Shown: positions 18,601 through 27,313 of the stretch, in pieces | How positions within the stretch are numbered: position 1 is the stretch's first letter | Layout: the number at the start of each line of letters is the position of its first letter | Source: CAIUVD01 sp044338255 | GTDB lineage: Bacteria > Planctomycetota > UBA11346 | Direction: 5' to 3' | DNA: 41,504 nt | Assembly: GCA_044338255.1 (NCBI GenBank) | Contig: JBIILZ010000022.1 | Coordinates: 1-41,504, forward strand | The notes under the pieces: generated by a model | Databases searched by the model: none | What the model was told of the DNA's origin: nothing | The model's input: the letters and a program-made list of their open reading frames with translations, nothing else | Program-made: the position numbers and the translations under genes

Positions 18601-19545
18601 ATCTCGCAGATCCTTCTGCCGCGCGATGAAGCTGACGATGGGGATCTTGGCGTGGGCGATCCTACCTTCGACCAGCGCCGCCAGCTTCGGACTTTCGCGG
18701 CTGACGAATGCCTGGTCAGCGGCTCGGCTCATCAGCCACAAAACCAGCTCATCCAGGAACAGAATGATACCATCATAGCCCAGCTCCTTGGCGTGCAGAC
18801 TGAGCGCCACCAAACCCTCATCGAGCGGGACATATTCACCCTGACTGCGCAGCGATGGCAGGTGGTGTTGGATGATATCGCTGACTAGGCGGCGCCTGTC
18901 ATCGTCCAGCGGCGGTTGACCCAGTGCATGGTCAAACGTCTCGGCCGACCACTGCGATCCCCACGCGCCCCAGCCACCAGTGCCCTCTCCGCCCGCACTG
19001 CCGCTGTTCAGCTTGGTAAAGAACGCCGCATCCCCCATCGTCTTCCGCAGATCCTTGGCGTTGTTCAAGATCTCCTGCGATCGGTAAAACGCGGGCAACG
19101 GTGCTTCGGGATGCTTGCGACGAATGAACTCAGCGTAGCCGCCCAGGATGCCTTCCTCCATCGACTCGCGATTGAGCATGTGCAGCGGCACCAACAGGAA
19201 CTTCTTGTCCGTCGCCCAGGCATGGCTCTGCACCACCGGCTGCAGGCGCGGTAGGTACTTCACTGCGGCATGGTGCTCTAGCAGCAGATTCAGGATCGCC
19301 ATGAAATGCGATTTACCGGTGCCGAACGATCCGTGCAGATAGGCGGCCTTGCTCTTGCCACCGGGCGAGGCGAACACTGATTTCAGGAACGTCAGCGCAT
19401 TGCCGAAGGCGTCCGCCAACTGCGGCGTCACCACATAGTTCTGCGCGGTCTGCTCTGGATGCAGGACGCCATCCACCAGGTTGAGGACGAAGTCGCCCTT
19501 GTTCACCTGCTCGGGGATGCTGATGAGATCTTTGATCAGAGGCAT
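15670..19545 (-). CDS. pglY: BREX type 2 ATPase PglY
   Basis: A 1291-residue P-loop ATPase with Walker A GSFGTGKS at 72-79 and Walker B ILFLDE at 261-266. A conserved opening (MPLIKDLISIPEQV) is shared by PglY/BrxC-type proteins. The tail has a highly charged coiled coil at about 1165-1245 (repeated EERKRQEEE-like heptads), ending in a short beta-rich domain. PglY is the large AAA-like partner of PglZ in type 2 BREX; BrxC is its counterpart in type 1. The gene follows a 230-base gap, unlike the overlapping genes around it, so it could have its own promoter. It is coupled to pglZ by a one-base overlap. Confidence 0.9.
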   Translation of the reverse strand: MPLIKDLISIPEQVNKGDFVLNLVDGVLHPEQTAQNYVVTPQLADAFGNALTFLKSVFASPGGKSKAAYLHGSFGTGKSHFMAILNLLLEHHAAVKYLPRLQPVVQSHAWATDKKFLLVPLHMLNRESMEEGILGGYAEFIRRKHPEAPLPAFYRSQEILNNAKDLRKTMGDAAFFTKLNSGSAGGEGTGGWGAWGSQWSAETFDHALGQPPLDDDRRRLVSDIIQHHLPSLRSQGEYVPLDEGLVALSLHAKELGYDGIILFLDELVLWLMSRAADQAFVSRESPKLAALVEGRIAHAKIPIVSFIARQKDLRDALGENLTGANQQNATSVINWWEDRFHLIVLEDRNLPVIAQERLLKPLSPEAKLLIDAAFDKTAVNRKEVMEALLTTGGTREQFRDLYPFSPALIQVLVAVSSALQRERTALRILLQILCTYRDRLELGQVVPVGDLWDIIAAGEEVFSPSMRKAMDDAKRLWRDNLTPLILDELKLPQDFDPASAEGKAHPMWNAFNQRARVAKTLLLGSIVPGVESLRNLNVRRLAALNHGAISTPIPNGEARTVLGWLRAWQPHCGQIKLNGEPNDPIISLEMSDVDTDSIIRQVLSEDNDGNRKRLIMQLLFGEMKIPLEAQGKINLIHTIEWRGTQREIEIRYQNVRESNWENLKAPSDKWVVILDYPFDEPGKTPRDDIATLQDMLRRQPKGSKTLAWLPNHLSPQALKDLGYLVIINYLLTGKDTPRLESYTGHLNANKKAEAKSQLTTRKSALEGKLRIALEVAYGVSTAMPTAIVRTLDGPVDQIISLDQGFSPQNTDKSTLAEALVALVHQALEYQFPMHPLFMVPVRKSLLKHIADYVTDAMNDPRQRTERVESPHRETMSGIAEPLDLGTANGNVFHFKRSWVEHFQRCMAQEQNSKPTVNDLRDWCDRPQPRGLSRDVADLVIWTFARLTDRRFFQHNAPVDPTWDQLDSAMDLREQALPDENLWLIAQDRAGKVFGYPPDRQRNSATVAKLTVAIRTWERERCSIAADLATVLNSMAATLGQVDSQAPRLKTAQVACDLLNAVHRASDEQVVETFAKLPVTVDLAVVAKSIESAKVVSDAGRLTGWQELLDLAGKDSSVADRAAASLAQIRDAVVRDQRDLALETVIGDLSAAARMLRMEYELGLRKVDPDEVKRKQAEERKRQEEERQRRNEAERLRQEAERQRIEQEQIEATKRQQREEAARIQREKEIIAQAAEAAERRRKEAGEPVTIKANDGQRGIAAATAQVSTRLDDLQKAHPGKHLRITIEVVDP

Positions 19546-19775
19546 GGGTTAGGACCTGGCAGTTGCCAAAGGAAGATGATGTCGGCTCACGAGCGACAGG
19601 TGCCGTCCCGGGCCACCGGTTCGTCCCAGTAACTGGCCCGACCGACCGCGGCCCGATGGCCGAGACGCATATCGGCGCATTTGTAAGTAACTACAATTAA
19701 AATACATACGACTTTCATTCAGCGACTCGCCGCAAACCGGCGCAAATGGGCGCATAGCGCGGATGACCTGGCCCA
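19546..19775 (-). promoter_or_regulatory. Spacer upstream of pglY, possible internal promoter
   Basis: Within GC-rich DNA this 230-base gap holds an AT-rich patch at about 19681-19718. It is the longest gap inside the BREX locus. No hexamer pair close to consensus could be fixed. The small open frames here extend the neighbouring gene's shadow and are not credible. Confidence 0.3.
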
Positions 19776-21482
19776 TCACGACCCCGCTCCGGCGCCAGTG
19801 CCAGGGGTATAGAAGCTCCCACGCCGGCCTTTCCCTTGGCGCACCAGCTTGCCCTTGGCGCACATCCGTTCCAAAACCTTGTAGGCCTGATCAGGCGTCA
19901 CTTGCAAGAGCGTGATGACGTCGCCCCGGGCCACGCGGCCATGATTGACCGCCCACTCGGTAACCAGCCCTTCCCAGCGCAGCCGGTCGATGCCATGGGT
20001 GCGCACATAGCCCTCTGGGCTGGAAAGCCGTCGGTAGATCGACGCGCTCAAGTGGTAGACACGTGGGCGTTCGCCCGTCGCTTCAGCCAGGCCCTGCTCG
20101 ACCATGCGTTCCAGCAAGGCCTTGGCGGGCACCAAACCTTGCTGCATCAGGGCGGCCGCTTCAGTGGCTTCAAGCCGACGATCGCTCATCAGCGCATTCA
20201 GGACCAGCAGTTCGTCGAGCCCCAGTTCCTTACCGGCTTGAGCCCGCTCATGTACGAAGGCAGCGAATCCCGGAGACGCCTGGTTAGCTGGGATGACCAC
20301 CCGCACCCCGGTGTCGTCACTGCGGCCGTAGTCTGGCAGACCCCGGCCATACCGCAGCAGACCGAGATAGATGCGGTCGATTCCGCGCCCGGTTTGTTCG
20401 ACCAAACCCAGGCGCTTGCACGCTTCAACGAGCCGCGGGTTGCGGGGCGTCGGTTCGTGAACCAACAGGTTGGCCAAGGTGACGCCATCCGGAAAGCCAC
20501 CCGGGCTGGTGATCAGCAGGTGATCCGGCTGGAACTGGATGTAGACCGCGTTCAGTCGGGAGTAGTCCCGATGCAGTAGCGCATTCAGGACTGCCTCGCG
20601 CACCCCATCGGCGTCATAGCGGGGGATGGCCAGACGTAGAAACCCATACGCGACCTCCTGCTCATCATTGCGCGCCTTCAGTCGCCCCTCGATCTCGCCG
20701 ATCAGTCGCACCAGTGGCAAGCGGAAGCCGTCATTCATCGTCACCGCGCTTGCGGCTCCGAGCGCCTGCACATGGCACGCATGGGTCGGGACCCAGCGTT
20801 CGATGGCTTCTTGCCGTCCGAACAGCAGCAATCCGGCGATGGTCGGCACCAGGGCTTCACCCCGGCTCTCGACTACCCGCATGGCCTTGGCCATCTCGCG
20901 ATCCGATAACTCAAGCAGCACCTTGTCGGCCCCTGGGCGGTTCATCAGCCGACGGGCCACCTCGAACGCCAATGGATCGAGATCCTCCCATCTGGATTCA
21001 GGCATGACCTGGGCCGAAAAGTCCAGCAACCCCAGATCGGTGCGGCGCGAACGTTGTTCCGACGGCAGGTAGGGCACCGAAGCAGGCTTCCCGTCGGCCT
21101 GAATGACTCGGCGCAGGGCCTTGCCCGAGGCCGTGGCGCACGGCTCGTTACTGGGTGTGACGCTGATCGCTACCACCGACAGCCCAGCGGTGGAGATCAC
21201 CTGCACAGAAACCGCCTGCGCTGGCCGGGTATTGTTGGCGATGGCGGCGGTCAACTTCTCGGAATCGGTGCTGGCGCCGTGGCGCGGACCACATCCGGTG
21301 ATCTGACCATCGTCCTCGACCCCGAGCAGCAGGATGCCGCCGTCGGCGTTGGCCATGGCGACGACTTCTTCATAGATCACCGCATCGCTGATGCGCTGCC
21401 GATCCGACTTAAACTCGCGGTCGAGGGATTCGCCTCGGGCGATCACGGCCTGTAGAGCGGACTCATTCATCAACATCATCAT
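19776..21482 (-). CDS. AlbA/Schlafen-type ATP-binding protein inserted in BREX
   Basis: A 568-residue protein. The N-terminal AlbA_2 (Schlafen-like) domain shows LDREFKSD (20-27) and ANADGGILLLGVEDDG (45-60). The centre has VREAVLNALLHRDYS and EQTGRGIDRIY, typical of the HATPase_c_4 region of these proteins. The last 170 residues contain two winged-helix-like units. Such proteins act as transcriptional regulators or as nucleic-acid-binding defence components. It overlaps the preceding gene by four bases (ATGA at 21479-21482), placing it firmly in the BREX operon, although it is not one of the six core type 2 genes. Its role here, regulator or effector, is open. Confidence 0.82.
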   Translation of the reverse strand: MMMLMNESALQAVIARGESLDREFKSDRQRISDAVIYEEVVAMANADGGILLLGVEDDGQITGCGPRHGASTDSEKLTAAIANNTRPAQAVSVQVISTAGLSVVAISVTPSNEPCATASGKALRRVIQADGKPASVPYLPSEQRSRRTDLGLLDFSAQVMPESRWEDLDPLAFEVARRLMNRPGADKVLLELSDREMAKAMRVVESRGEALVPTIAGLLLFGRQEAIERWVPTHACHVQALGAASAVTMNDGFRLPLVRLIGEIEGRLKARNDEQEVAYGFLRLAIPRYDADGVREAVLNALLHRDYSRLNAVYIQFQPDHLLITSPGGFPDGVTLANLLVHEPTPRNPRLVEACKRLGLVEQTGRGIDRIYLGLLRYGRGLPDYGRSDDTGVRVVIPANQASPGFAAFVHERAQAGKELGLDELLVLNALMSDRRLEATEAAALMQQGLVPAKALLERMVEQGLAEATGERPRVYHLSASIYRRLSSPEGYVRTHGIDRLRWEGLVTEWAVNHGRVARGDVITLLQVTPDQAYKVLERMCAKGKLVRQGKGRRGSFYTPGTGAGAGS

Positions 21483-22459
21483 CGACCACCTCGGCGAAAA
21501 TCCTCGCGCGGGAACACCGTCATTGCTGCGAGCGCGGCGCTGCCGTCAAAGGACAGCATCAACTCGCGTACGTCAGGCAGGATTCGCGCCTGGCTCTCGT
21601 CATGCCATACCCAGGCAGTTGCTACGGCTTGGTCGACCGTTGGCTGGTTGGTGACGGTGAGCCACGGTACGTGCGGAATGGATGCGGGATCGAGCGGATA
21701 GCGTGCGTGTGGATTGATGATACCGCACAGATGCGCGGCCGTTCCACCGGCATTCATCAACAGGATTGCGGAGATCGACTGACGCGCAGCTACGATTCCA
21801 TCACGTCCGGGACGGAAAAGGGCGGACCCCACCAGCGTCGTCAGCGGCGTGGGGGCGGCGACGCCCCCACCATAGACCACCGACATTGATTCTGTTTCTG
21901 CGATCAGGTCCTCCGCCAGTGAAGCGTGGAACAGGGCAAAGGGCGCGTCGTGCATAGCGATCACCGGGAGCCGTGGCCCAGGGAACTGCGTTTTTCCGAT
22001 CTGCTTGGTCTTATCAGAGACGGTGGTCCGCACTCGGGGTGCGATCGAGTCATATCCCTGCATCTCGGTGAATCGGTCGGGATCGAGGCCGGATGCTGCG
22101 ATCATCGCCGTGACACTGAGGCAGGTACATTCCACCAGCACATGCAGACCATCGTGGCTGACTACAAAATCGGGGCCGCCGTGGGCTGGATCTTCGTACC
22201 TACTCACGCTCCAGCCGAGCTGGCGGAAGGCCTGCCAGGTGATCGCTTCAGTCCACGCTGCAGGCGGATCGTTGCGGAGGTTCTTTCTGAAGTGGTCACC
22301 ATACGCCACGCCAAGCGCATCCAGGGCCTGCTCGAACGCACTCACCACCGCAACCCGATCCAGGGGTTGAGTCGGGTGTTGATCCATCAACGCATTGAAG
22401 ATTTTCCTGATGCCTTCCATCTCCTCAGGAGTGGTTTGCGAACGTGGTGCGGCGTTCAT
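21479..22459 (-). CDS. Accessory protein with PD-(D/E)xK-like patch
   Basis: A 326-residue protein that I do not recognise as a named family. Residues about 75-120 have the order of a PD-(D/E)xK nuclease core: a helix (AITWQAFRQLGW), then GGPDFVVSHDG with an Asp, then a strand LHVLVECTCL. The usual ExK is replaced by ECT, so catalysis is doubtful. The rest is mixed alpha/beta with no clear motif. It is translationally coupled on both sides, its ATG over the pglX stop and its stop under the AlbA gene start. It could be an inactive or variant nuclease domain used for binding DNA or PglX. Function unknown. Confidence 0.65.
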   Translation of the reverse strand: MNAAPRSQTTPEEMEGIRKIFNALMDQHPTQPLDRVAVVSAFEQALDALGVAYGDHFRKNLRNDPPAAWTEAITWQAFRQLGWSVSRYEDPAHGGPDFVVSHDGLHVLVECTCLSVTAMIAASGLDPDRFTEMQGYDSIAPRVRTTVSDKTKQIGKTQFPGPRLPVIAMHDAPFALFHASLAEDLIAETESMSVVYGGGVAAPTPLTTLVGSALFRPGRDGIVAARQSISAILLMNAGGTAAHLCGIINPHARYPLDPASIPHVPWLTVTNQPTVDQAVATAWVWHDESQARILPDVRELMLSFDGSAALAAMTVFPREDFRRGGR

Positions 22460-25400
22460 GCCTGCGCCTTCTTCGGCCGCCCACGTGTCTTCGGCGCATC
22501 GCCGTTATCGCTGGTGGCAGATCGCTTGGAGTTCGCCGCTCGGCTCGCCGCCGTCGGCTTCCACGCCCGCAGGTCCTTCACCGTCACGTTCAGTTCGTGG
22601 CATTCGGTGGCCAGGAACTCGGCGTAGCTGTCGCCCAGGCGGACGCCGTGGGTGGGGTCGAGGTCGTTGTGCCACTGCTTCAGCCACGGGATGAGCTGAT
22701 CGAGGCTGGCCAGCAGCGGAATGGCCTGCGCGGGGGTCCAAGTGGGTTGATCTTTGGCGGCTTGGTAGTGGGCGATCAGGGCCTGGGTGTGTTCCAGGTG
22801 GTTGTAGCCGGCCCACAGGATCAGCAGGCCAGCGTCGCCGTCGAGTTGGGCACCGGGATAGCTGATGAAGCGTTCCTTGGGCACGTCCAGCTTGCCGCGA
22901 TGGCTCCAGAAGGTGGCCTTCTGGAAATCCTTGGCGGTGTAGCGGGGTGGGACGGGGATCGCGATGGTTTCACCGGCGTCTTCGCGGCGTTGCAGATCCC
23001 AGGTGGTTTCCCAGTCGGCGCGTTTGATCAGGCCCTCGTCGGTGTAGCGCTGGATCGGCAGCGCGGGGACGGCTTCGTCAGTGACCAGTTCACGAATCAG
23101 CTCGTGCTGGTCGAAGTGATCGTTGCCGCGATAGAGGGCGGCGACCTGGGTGAAGGTGGCGTCGCGAAAGGCGAGGTCGGCCAGGGTCGTGGTGCTGGTC
23201 AGGACAGGTTCAGTCGGCCACAGGCGGCGGTCTTCGAGCTGGTCACAGAGCCAGTCGCGTAGGCCGCGACTGACCACCTGCTCCCAGGGGTCGGATTGCC
23301 AGCGGCGCTTGTGCTCGGGTTTTTCCAGCAGGCCAATGTGAGGATGGCTGGCGATGAGGTCGAGCCGTCGCTGTACCACCTGCCGGTAGGCGGCGGGCCA
23401 GTGGGCGGGGATGTCGGTGATCGGCGTCGAGCGATGGCGCGTAAACCAGCTCGTCTCTTCTTCTTCGGCGACGACCTTGCGGGCGAGGTCGATCTCGAAG
23501 GCTCTTTCACCCAAGGCCAGGGGCACGGTGCCAGTGATGAACAGCGGGCATTCGGTGTCAGTCAGGATGCCGTAGGCGTGGTAGATGAGCCAGTCGAGTT
23601 CTTCTTGATGGAAGATCATCTCAGCGCGGATGGCGGTGACGCGAAGGGCAGTGTGGTCGAGGAGCTGACAGGTTGGGGCTTGCGCGACGAAGAGGCGGCT
23701 GGGTTGAAGAGCGGCGAGTTCTTGGCCCAGGGCGTCGAGGCGACGGGTGAGGGTGATGCGTTCGGGGCGGAGGGCGTCTGGGATCGGCGTTTTCTCAATG
23801 TTCGTCGAGTTGAAGGCAAACGACCGCATGTAGGGGTCTGGCTCAAGCCCCTTTGCCCCATCGCCTTTGCATGTGCACACCTGCATCAGCCAGAAAGCCA
23901 CCGTACTACTGTTTAAGCACGCCAGCAACGCGAGGTGATCATCCTCGGTCGCCTCGGCGGGCAGCTTGATGACCGGGGCGGTACGATTGAAGACCACCCC
24001 GCCCCGGCAGAGGACGAAATGGTTGTGGGCGGCAATTTCACCCCAAGAAATCCAGAGTGGCGTCTCAAATCGTTGTGCTGGGATTTGACCATATTCGTAC
24101 CAGGGCTTCCCGGCCTGAAAGTAGCTCTTCCCTCCAAAAACCATTCGGTTGCCAAGTTCTGTGCGCAGTGGCCATGCAGAGCGATAGAAAGATGGATACG
24201 CTTCGATGCGAACAGCAACAACGCCAGGTAACGAGTACGGAAAAATAACGCCCAATGACGAATCCAGTATCCAGTCTCTTATATGCTCTCCCTCCGCGCT
24301 AATCATCACCATTTCAATAGGAATATTTGCGCGTTTTAGCGCCATCGGCGGTTGCGTGAAATACTCGTCTGCTTTGGTGATGCATCCAAATCCTGCTTCT
24401 TTGAAATAGAAGCTACACGGACTTGGGCCACCTGATTCAACTACAGATTTCAACTCACTTGCCCCACCCCCACCCAACGACCATGGATGCCGGCCAAATA
24501 CCCCACGCTCCACATCCGCCACCGACAGCCACGGCGTCTCCGCCCCCGGTGTTCCGATGTTCTCAACCATAGCCGTCCACACTTTGGCCTTCGCTGGATC
24601 TTCAGTCCGTCCCCGTTCACCACGAATCCCTTGAACTGCACGAATCGGACGTTGTGCCGATGGGCGCTGATTCCGTCCAAATAAAATCACCGTCGAGGTA
24701 GTGTGGCCCGGGATAAAACAGGCGCTGGTGTCGATGACATGGGTCAGATCAAGACTGGGCAGTACCTGCTCGATCAATGCCTTGCCGAACTCGCGCTTGG
24801 TGAAGTTGTTGCTGTTGATTAGGCCGACGAAGCCGGCGGTTCGAGTGATCTTGGTCGTCGGGTCGGTGGTATCCAAGGTCAGGTTGAAGAACCGCTCGGT
24901 GAATGGCACCGACAGGGTCCATAGCTTGAAGCACGATTGATAACGCGACTTGATGCGCTCGCGCTCGGCGGAGTCCTTTACCGCAATGTACGGCGGATTG
25001 CCGACGACCACATGGTACTGCTGTGTCAGCACGCGCTTGGCGTTCTGGTACTCGCCGGGGGTCAGATAGTCAGGATGATCCTGGCCTTCTTCCGCCAGGA
25101 AGTTCCCCTGGAATCCACCCGCCATGCCCAGCGTCAACGTATTCCCCACCGCCAGGGTGAATCCGAAGTCCGGGCAATCCTTCATCCGCGTGTACCCACA
25201 CGCCACCAAGCCCGCGATCATCAGCCGGAAGCGGCTGATGGCGATGGCAAACGGATTGAGGTCGATGCCGTAAATACTGCCCATGGCCCGGCGCACAGCC
25301 TCTTTCACCGGCACACCAGGGCCGAGCTGATGTTCCCAGGCATGCCACAGCCGGTGGAACATGCCGAGCAGGAAGTGGCCCGAGCCGCAGGTGGGGTCGA

Positions 25401-26118
25401 TGCCGCGCAGCCCTTCCAAGCCGAAGGTCTGGATCGCCGGGGTCAGGGTGTAGTCGAGGATGAACTCCTCAACGAAGTCCGGCGTCTGCAGCAGGGCGAA
25501 GCGCTTGCGGGCATCGGCAGACAGATCCTGGTACAGGTCGCCCAGCCAGCGGGTTTCGGCGAGCGTCGCGGTGGTGAGCACGCGGATGACCGTCCCGCCC
25601 TGATCCTGTTCGCGCCAGAAGGCGAGGATGCGCTTGGCCCCATCCGCCGACACGTGCAGGCGGAACAGCGGATTGCGATCCTCGGCGAACAGATCGCGGC
25701 AGGCCGGCAGCTTACCGACCTCGCGCACCACGTGCAGCAGGTACTGCACATCCGAATGGTCGGGATGCGCGGTGATGTAGGCCTCGCGGGCCAAGGTCGC
25801 GGCCCGCAACCGCGAGCGGCTCTGGTCGGCCTCATCCGGTCCGCTGATCCAGGCGGTCATCTCGCCCGACGTCTGGTCGATCAACCGGTTGTCTTCCATG
25901 AAACGTACGAACACCGTCGCCAGCACCCACGCCACCGCTGCCTGCGTCACCTGTTCCGACAACCACGCGCCGCTGGTGATGCCGGTGGTGCCCGCCTTGC
26001 GCGCCGCCGCGTACTGCTCCGCCAGCGCCGCATCACCATCAGCCCGCGCACGGATGTCCTTCTCCAGCTCCTTGAGCAGGCGTTGGCAGTCTTTGAGCAA
26101 GCTGGCGGATGGGTACAT
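22456..26118 (-). CDS. pglX: BREX type 2 adenine-specific DNA methyltransferase PglX
   Basis: A 1220-residue protein starting MYPSASLLKD at 26118; a farther upstream ATG would force a 74-base overlap with the ATPase gene. SAM-binding motif I DPTCGSG is at 241-247, GIDLN at 284-288, and the catalytic NPPY at 374-377, typical of N6-adenine methyltransferases. The opening region with FALLQTPDFVEEFILD is characteristic of type 2 PglX. PglX marks host DNA so that BREX spares it. Residues about 560-680 are coded by visibly AT-richer DNA and may be part of the target-recognition region. The protein ends in RGRPKKAQA, an AT-hook-like tail. It starts four bases after the ATPase stop. Confidence 0.93.
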   Translation of the reverse strand: MYPSASLLKDCQRLLKELEKDIRARADGDAALAEQYAAARKAGTTGITSGAWLSEQVTQAAVAWVLATVFVRFMEDNRLIDQTSGEMTAWISGPDEADQSRSRLRAATLAREAYITAHPDHSDVQYLLHVVREVGKLPACRDLFAEDRNPLFRLHVSADGAKRILAFWREQDQGGTVIRVLTTATLAETRWLGDLYQDLSADARKRFALLQTPDFVEEFILDYTLTPAIQTFGLEGLRGIDPTCGSGHFLLGMFHRLWHAWEHQLGPGVPVKEAVRRAMGSIYGIDLNPFAIAISRFRLMIAGLVACGYTRMKDCPDFGFTLAVGNTLTLGMAGGFQGNFLAEEGQDHPDYLTPGEYQNAKRVLTQQYHVVVGNPPYIAVKDSAERERIKSRYQSCFKLWTLSVPFTERFFNLTLDTTDPTTKITRTAGFVGLINSNNFTKREFGKALIEQVLPSLDLTHVIDTSACFIPGHTTSTVILFGRNQRPSAQRPIRAVQGIRGERGRTEDPAKAKVWTAMVENIGTPGAETPWLSVADVERGVFGRHPWSLGGGGASELKSVVESGGPSPCSFYFKEAGFGCITKADEYFTQPPMALKRANIPIEMVMISAEGEHIRDWILDSSLGVIFPYSLPGVVAVRIEAYPSFYRSAWPLRTELGNRMVFGGKSYFQAGKPWYEYGQIPAQRFETPLWISWGEIAAHNHFVLCRGGVVFNRTAPVIKLPAEATEDDHLALLACLNSSTVAFWLMQVCTCKGDGAKGLEPDPYMRSFAFNSTNIEKTPIPDALRPERITLTRRLDALGQELAALQPSRLFVAQAPTCQLLDHTALRVTAIRAEMIFHQEELDWLIYHAYGILTDTECPLFITGTVPLALGERAFEIDLARKVVAEEEETSWFTRHRSTPITDIPAHWPAAYRQVVQRRLDLIASHPHIGLLEKPEHKRRWQSDPWEQVVSRGLRDWLCDQLEDRRLWPTEPVLTSTTTLADLAFRDATFTQVAALYRGNDHFDQHELIRELVTDEAVPALPIQRYTDEGLIKRADWETTWDLQRREDAGETIAIPVPPRYTAKDFQKATFWSHRGKLDVPKERFISYPGAQLDGDAGLLILWAGYNHLEHTQALIAHYQAAKDQPTWTPAQAIPLLASLDQLIPWLKQWHNDLDPTHGVRLGDSYAEFLATECHELNVTVKDLRAWKPTAASRAANSKRSATSDNGDAPKTRGRPKKAQA

Positions 26119-26122
26119 GGAA

Positions 26123-27307
26123 TCAGCGATCGAGGGTAGGCATGGCGCGGCACATGAACTGGTCGAATAACGGTACGGTGAACGCCAGATCGCCATGGGC
26201 AGGGCTGTAGATCATGCCTTTGGCGATCAGTTTCGCCCGCACCGGGCCGACGCTGTTGACCTTCACCCCCATCCGATCGGCGATGGCACCCACCCGTTGC
26301 GGTTCCGGCCCGAGGTCGGCCATGGCCCGCAGGAAGCGTTTTTCGCTGGGCGTCAGGCGATCGAAGCGGACGCGGAAGAAGTTCTGGTCGAGGCGTTGGA
26401 TGGCCACCGGCGTGGCAGCGTGGACCACCTCGACGGTGATATCCGGGGTTGGTGCTGTGTTCCAGGCCTGATAGCCCCATTCCTGGACGAAGTAGGGATA
26501 GCCGGTGGTCAGCCGGTAGATTTCGGCGAGAGCTTCGGGGGTGAAAGATGCCTGGGCTGCCTGGGCGGGATCCTGAAGGGCCTTGGCACAGTCCGTCCGT
26601 GACAAGGCACCGATGTCGGGGAACGCGAACAGCCGTTCAGCGTAGGATTTCGACTCACCCGCCAAGCCGGGCAGAATGGGCAGGCCGGCTCCGATCATCA
26701 CGAGGGGAAGCTGCCGCTGCTGCATCTTGTGCATGGCCATGATCAGGGCGCCGAGTTCCTTGGAGGTGAAATACTGGACCTCGTCGATGAGCAGGGCTAC
26801 GGCTACGCCGCGGTCCTGAGCTGCCTCGGCAACGGCCACGAAGAGGTTGGGCAGGTCGATCTCGATATCGCCGCTGTCGGCGGAACCGATCTCGGGGTCG
26901 ACGTCCAGGGACAGGACCACGTCCTGGTATTCGACCTTGATGGTGCCGATGAAACTGCGCAGCACGGAGAGGGCGCGGCGGACCTGGTGCCCAGCCCCGG
27001 CCAGGCGACTGAGTTCGTAGAGCAGGGTGCGCAGGTGTGGGGCGAGAAACGGCGCGAGGGCTTTGCCCTCATGGGCTTCGACCAGGATCGCGCGGTAGCC
27101 AGCCGACTCCGCCAGACGGTTGATCTCATTGAGCAGCACGGTCTTGCCGGTTCCGCGCAGGCCGGTCAGCAGCAGGCTTTTCTCGGCTTTGCCAGCCTTG
27201 ATGCGGTGCAGCAGGACCCGGGCTTGCTCCATCACGGGTTGACGACCGACGAGCTCGGGCGGCGGGGCGCCAGCACCAGGGGAAAACGGGTTGGCGATGT
27301 GATCCAT
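26123..27307 (-). CDS. AAA+ (ORC/Cdc6-like) ATPase inside the BREX locus
   Basis: A 394-residue ATPase. GLRGTGKT (49-56) is Walker A and ALLIDEVQ (171-178) is Walker B. A C-terminal winged helix at about 315-390 begins LTPSEKRFLRAM and contains a recognition-like segment (MGVKVNSVGPVRAKL). This is the architecture of archaeal-type ORC/STAND-like ATPases found in many defence loci. It is not one of the canonical type 2 BREX genes. It lies between pglW and pglX and ends four bases before pglX. Its start has no obvious ribosome binding site, and a symmetric TGCTA/TAGCA array abuts it, so it may be leaderless and tightly regulated. Role unknown; DNA binding is likely. Confidence 0.8.
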   Translation of the reverse strand: MDHIANPFSPGAGAPPPELVGRQPVMEQARVLLHRIKAGKAEKSLLLTGLRGTGKTVLLNEINRLAESAGYRAILVEAHEGKALAPFLAPHLRTLLYELSRLAGAGHQVRRALSVLRSFIGTIKVEYQDVVLSLDVDPEIGSADSGDIEIDLPNLFVAVAEAAQDRGVAVALLIDEVQYFTSKELGALIMAMHKMQQRQLPLVMIGAGLPILPGLAGESKSYAERLFAFPDIGALSRTDCAKALQDPAQAAQASFTPEALAEIYRLTTGYPYFVQEWGYQAWNTAPTPDITVEVVHAATPVAIQRLDQNFFRVRFDRLTPSEKRFLRAMADLGPEPQRVGAIADRMGVKVNSVGPVRAKLIAKGMIYSPAHGDLAFTVPLFDQFMCRAMPTLDR

Positions 27308-27313
27308 AGTGAT

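Noticed and set aside
24460..24480. G-tract in pglX as a phase-variation switch
   Set aside because: The runs are only four to five G, interrupted by T, shorter than the tracts known to slip in Pgl genes.
24937..26139. 400-codon plus-strand frame
   Set aside because: Antisense shadow of pglX, with Arg/Gly/Gln-rich low-complexity content and no domain.
26119..26196. Longer N-terminus of PglX
   Set aside because: It would overlap the ATPase gene by 74 bases and lacks the family's usual opening; the start at 26118 is better placed.
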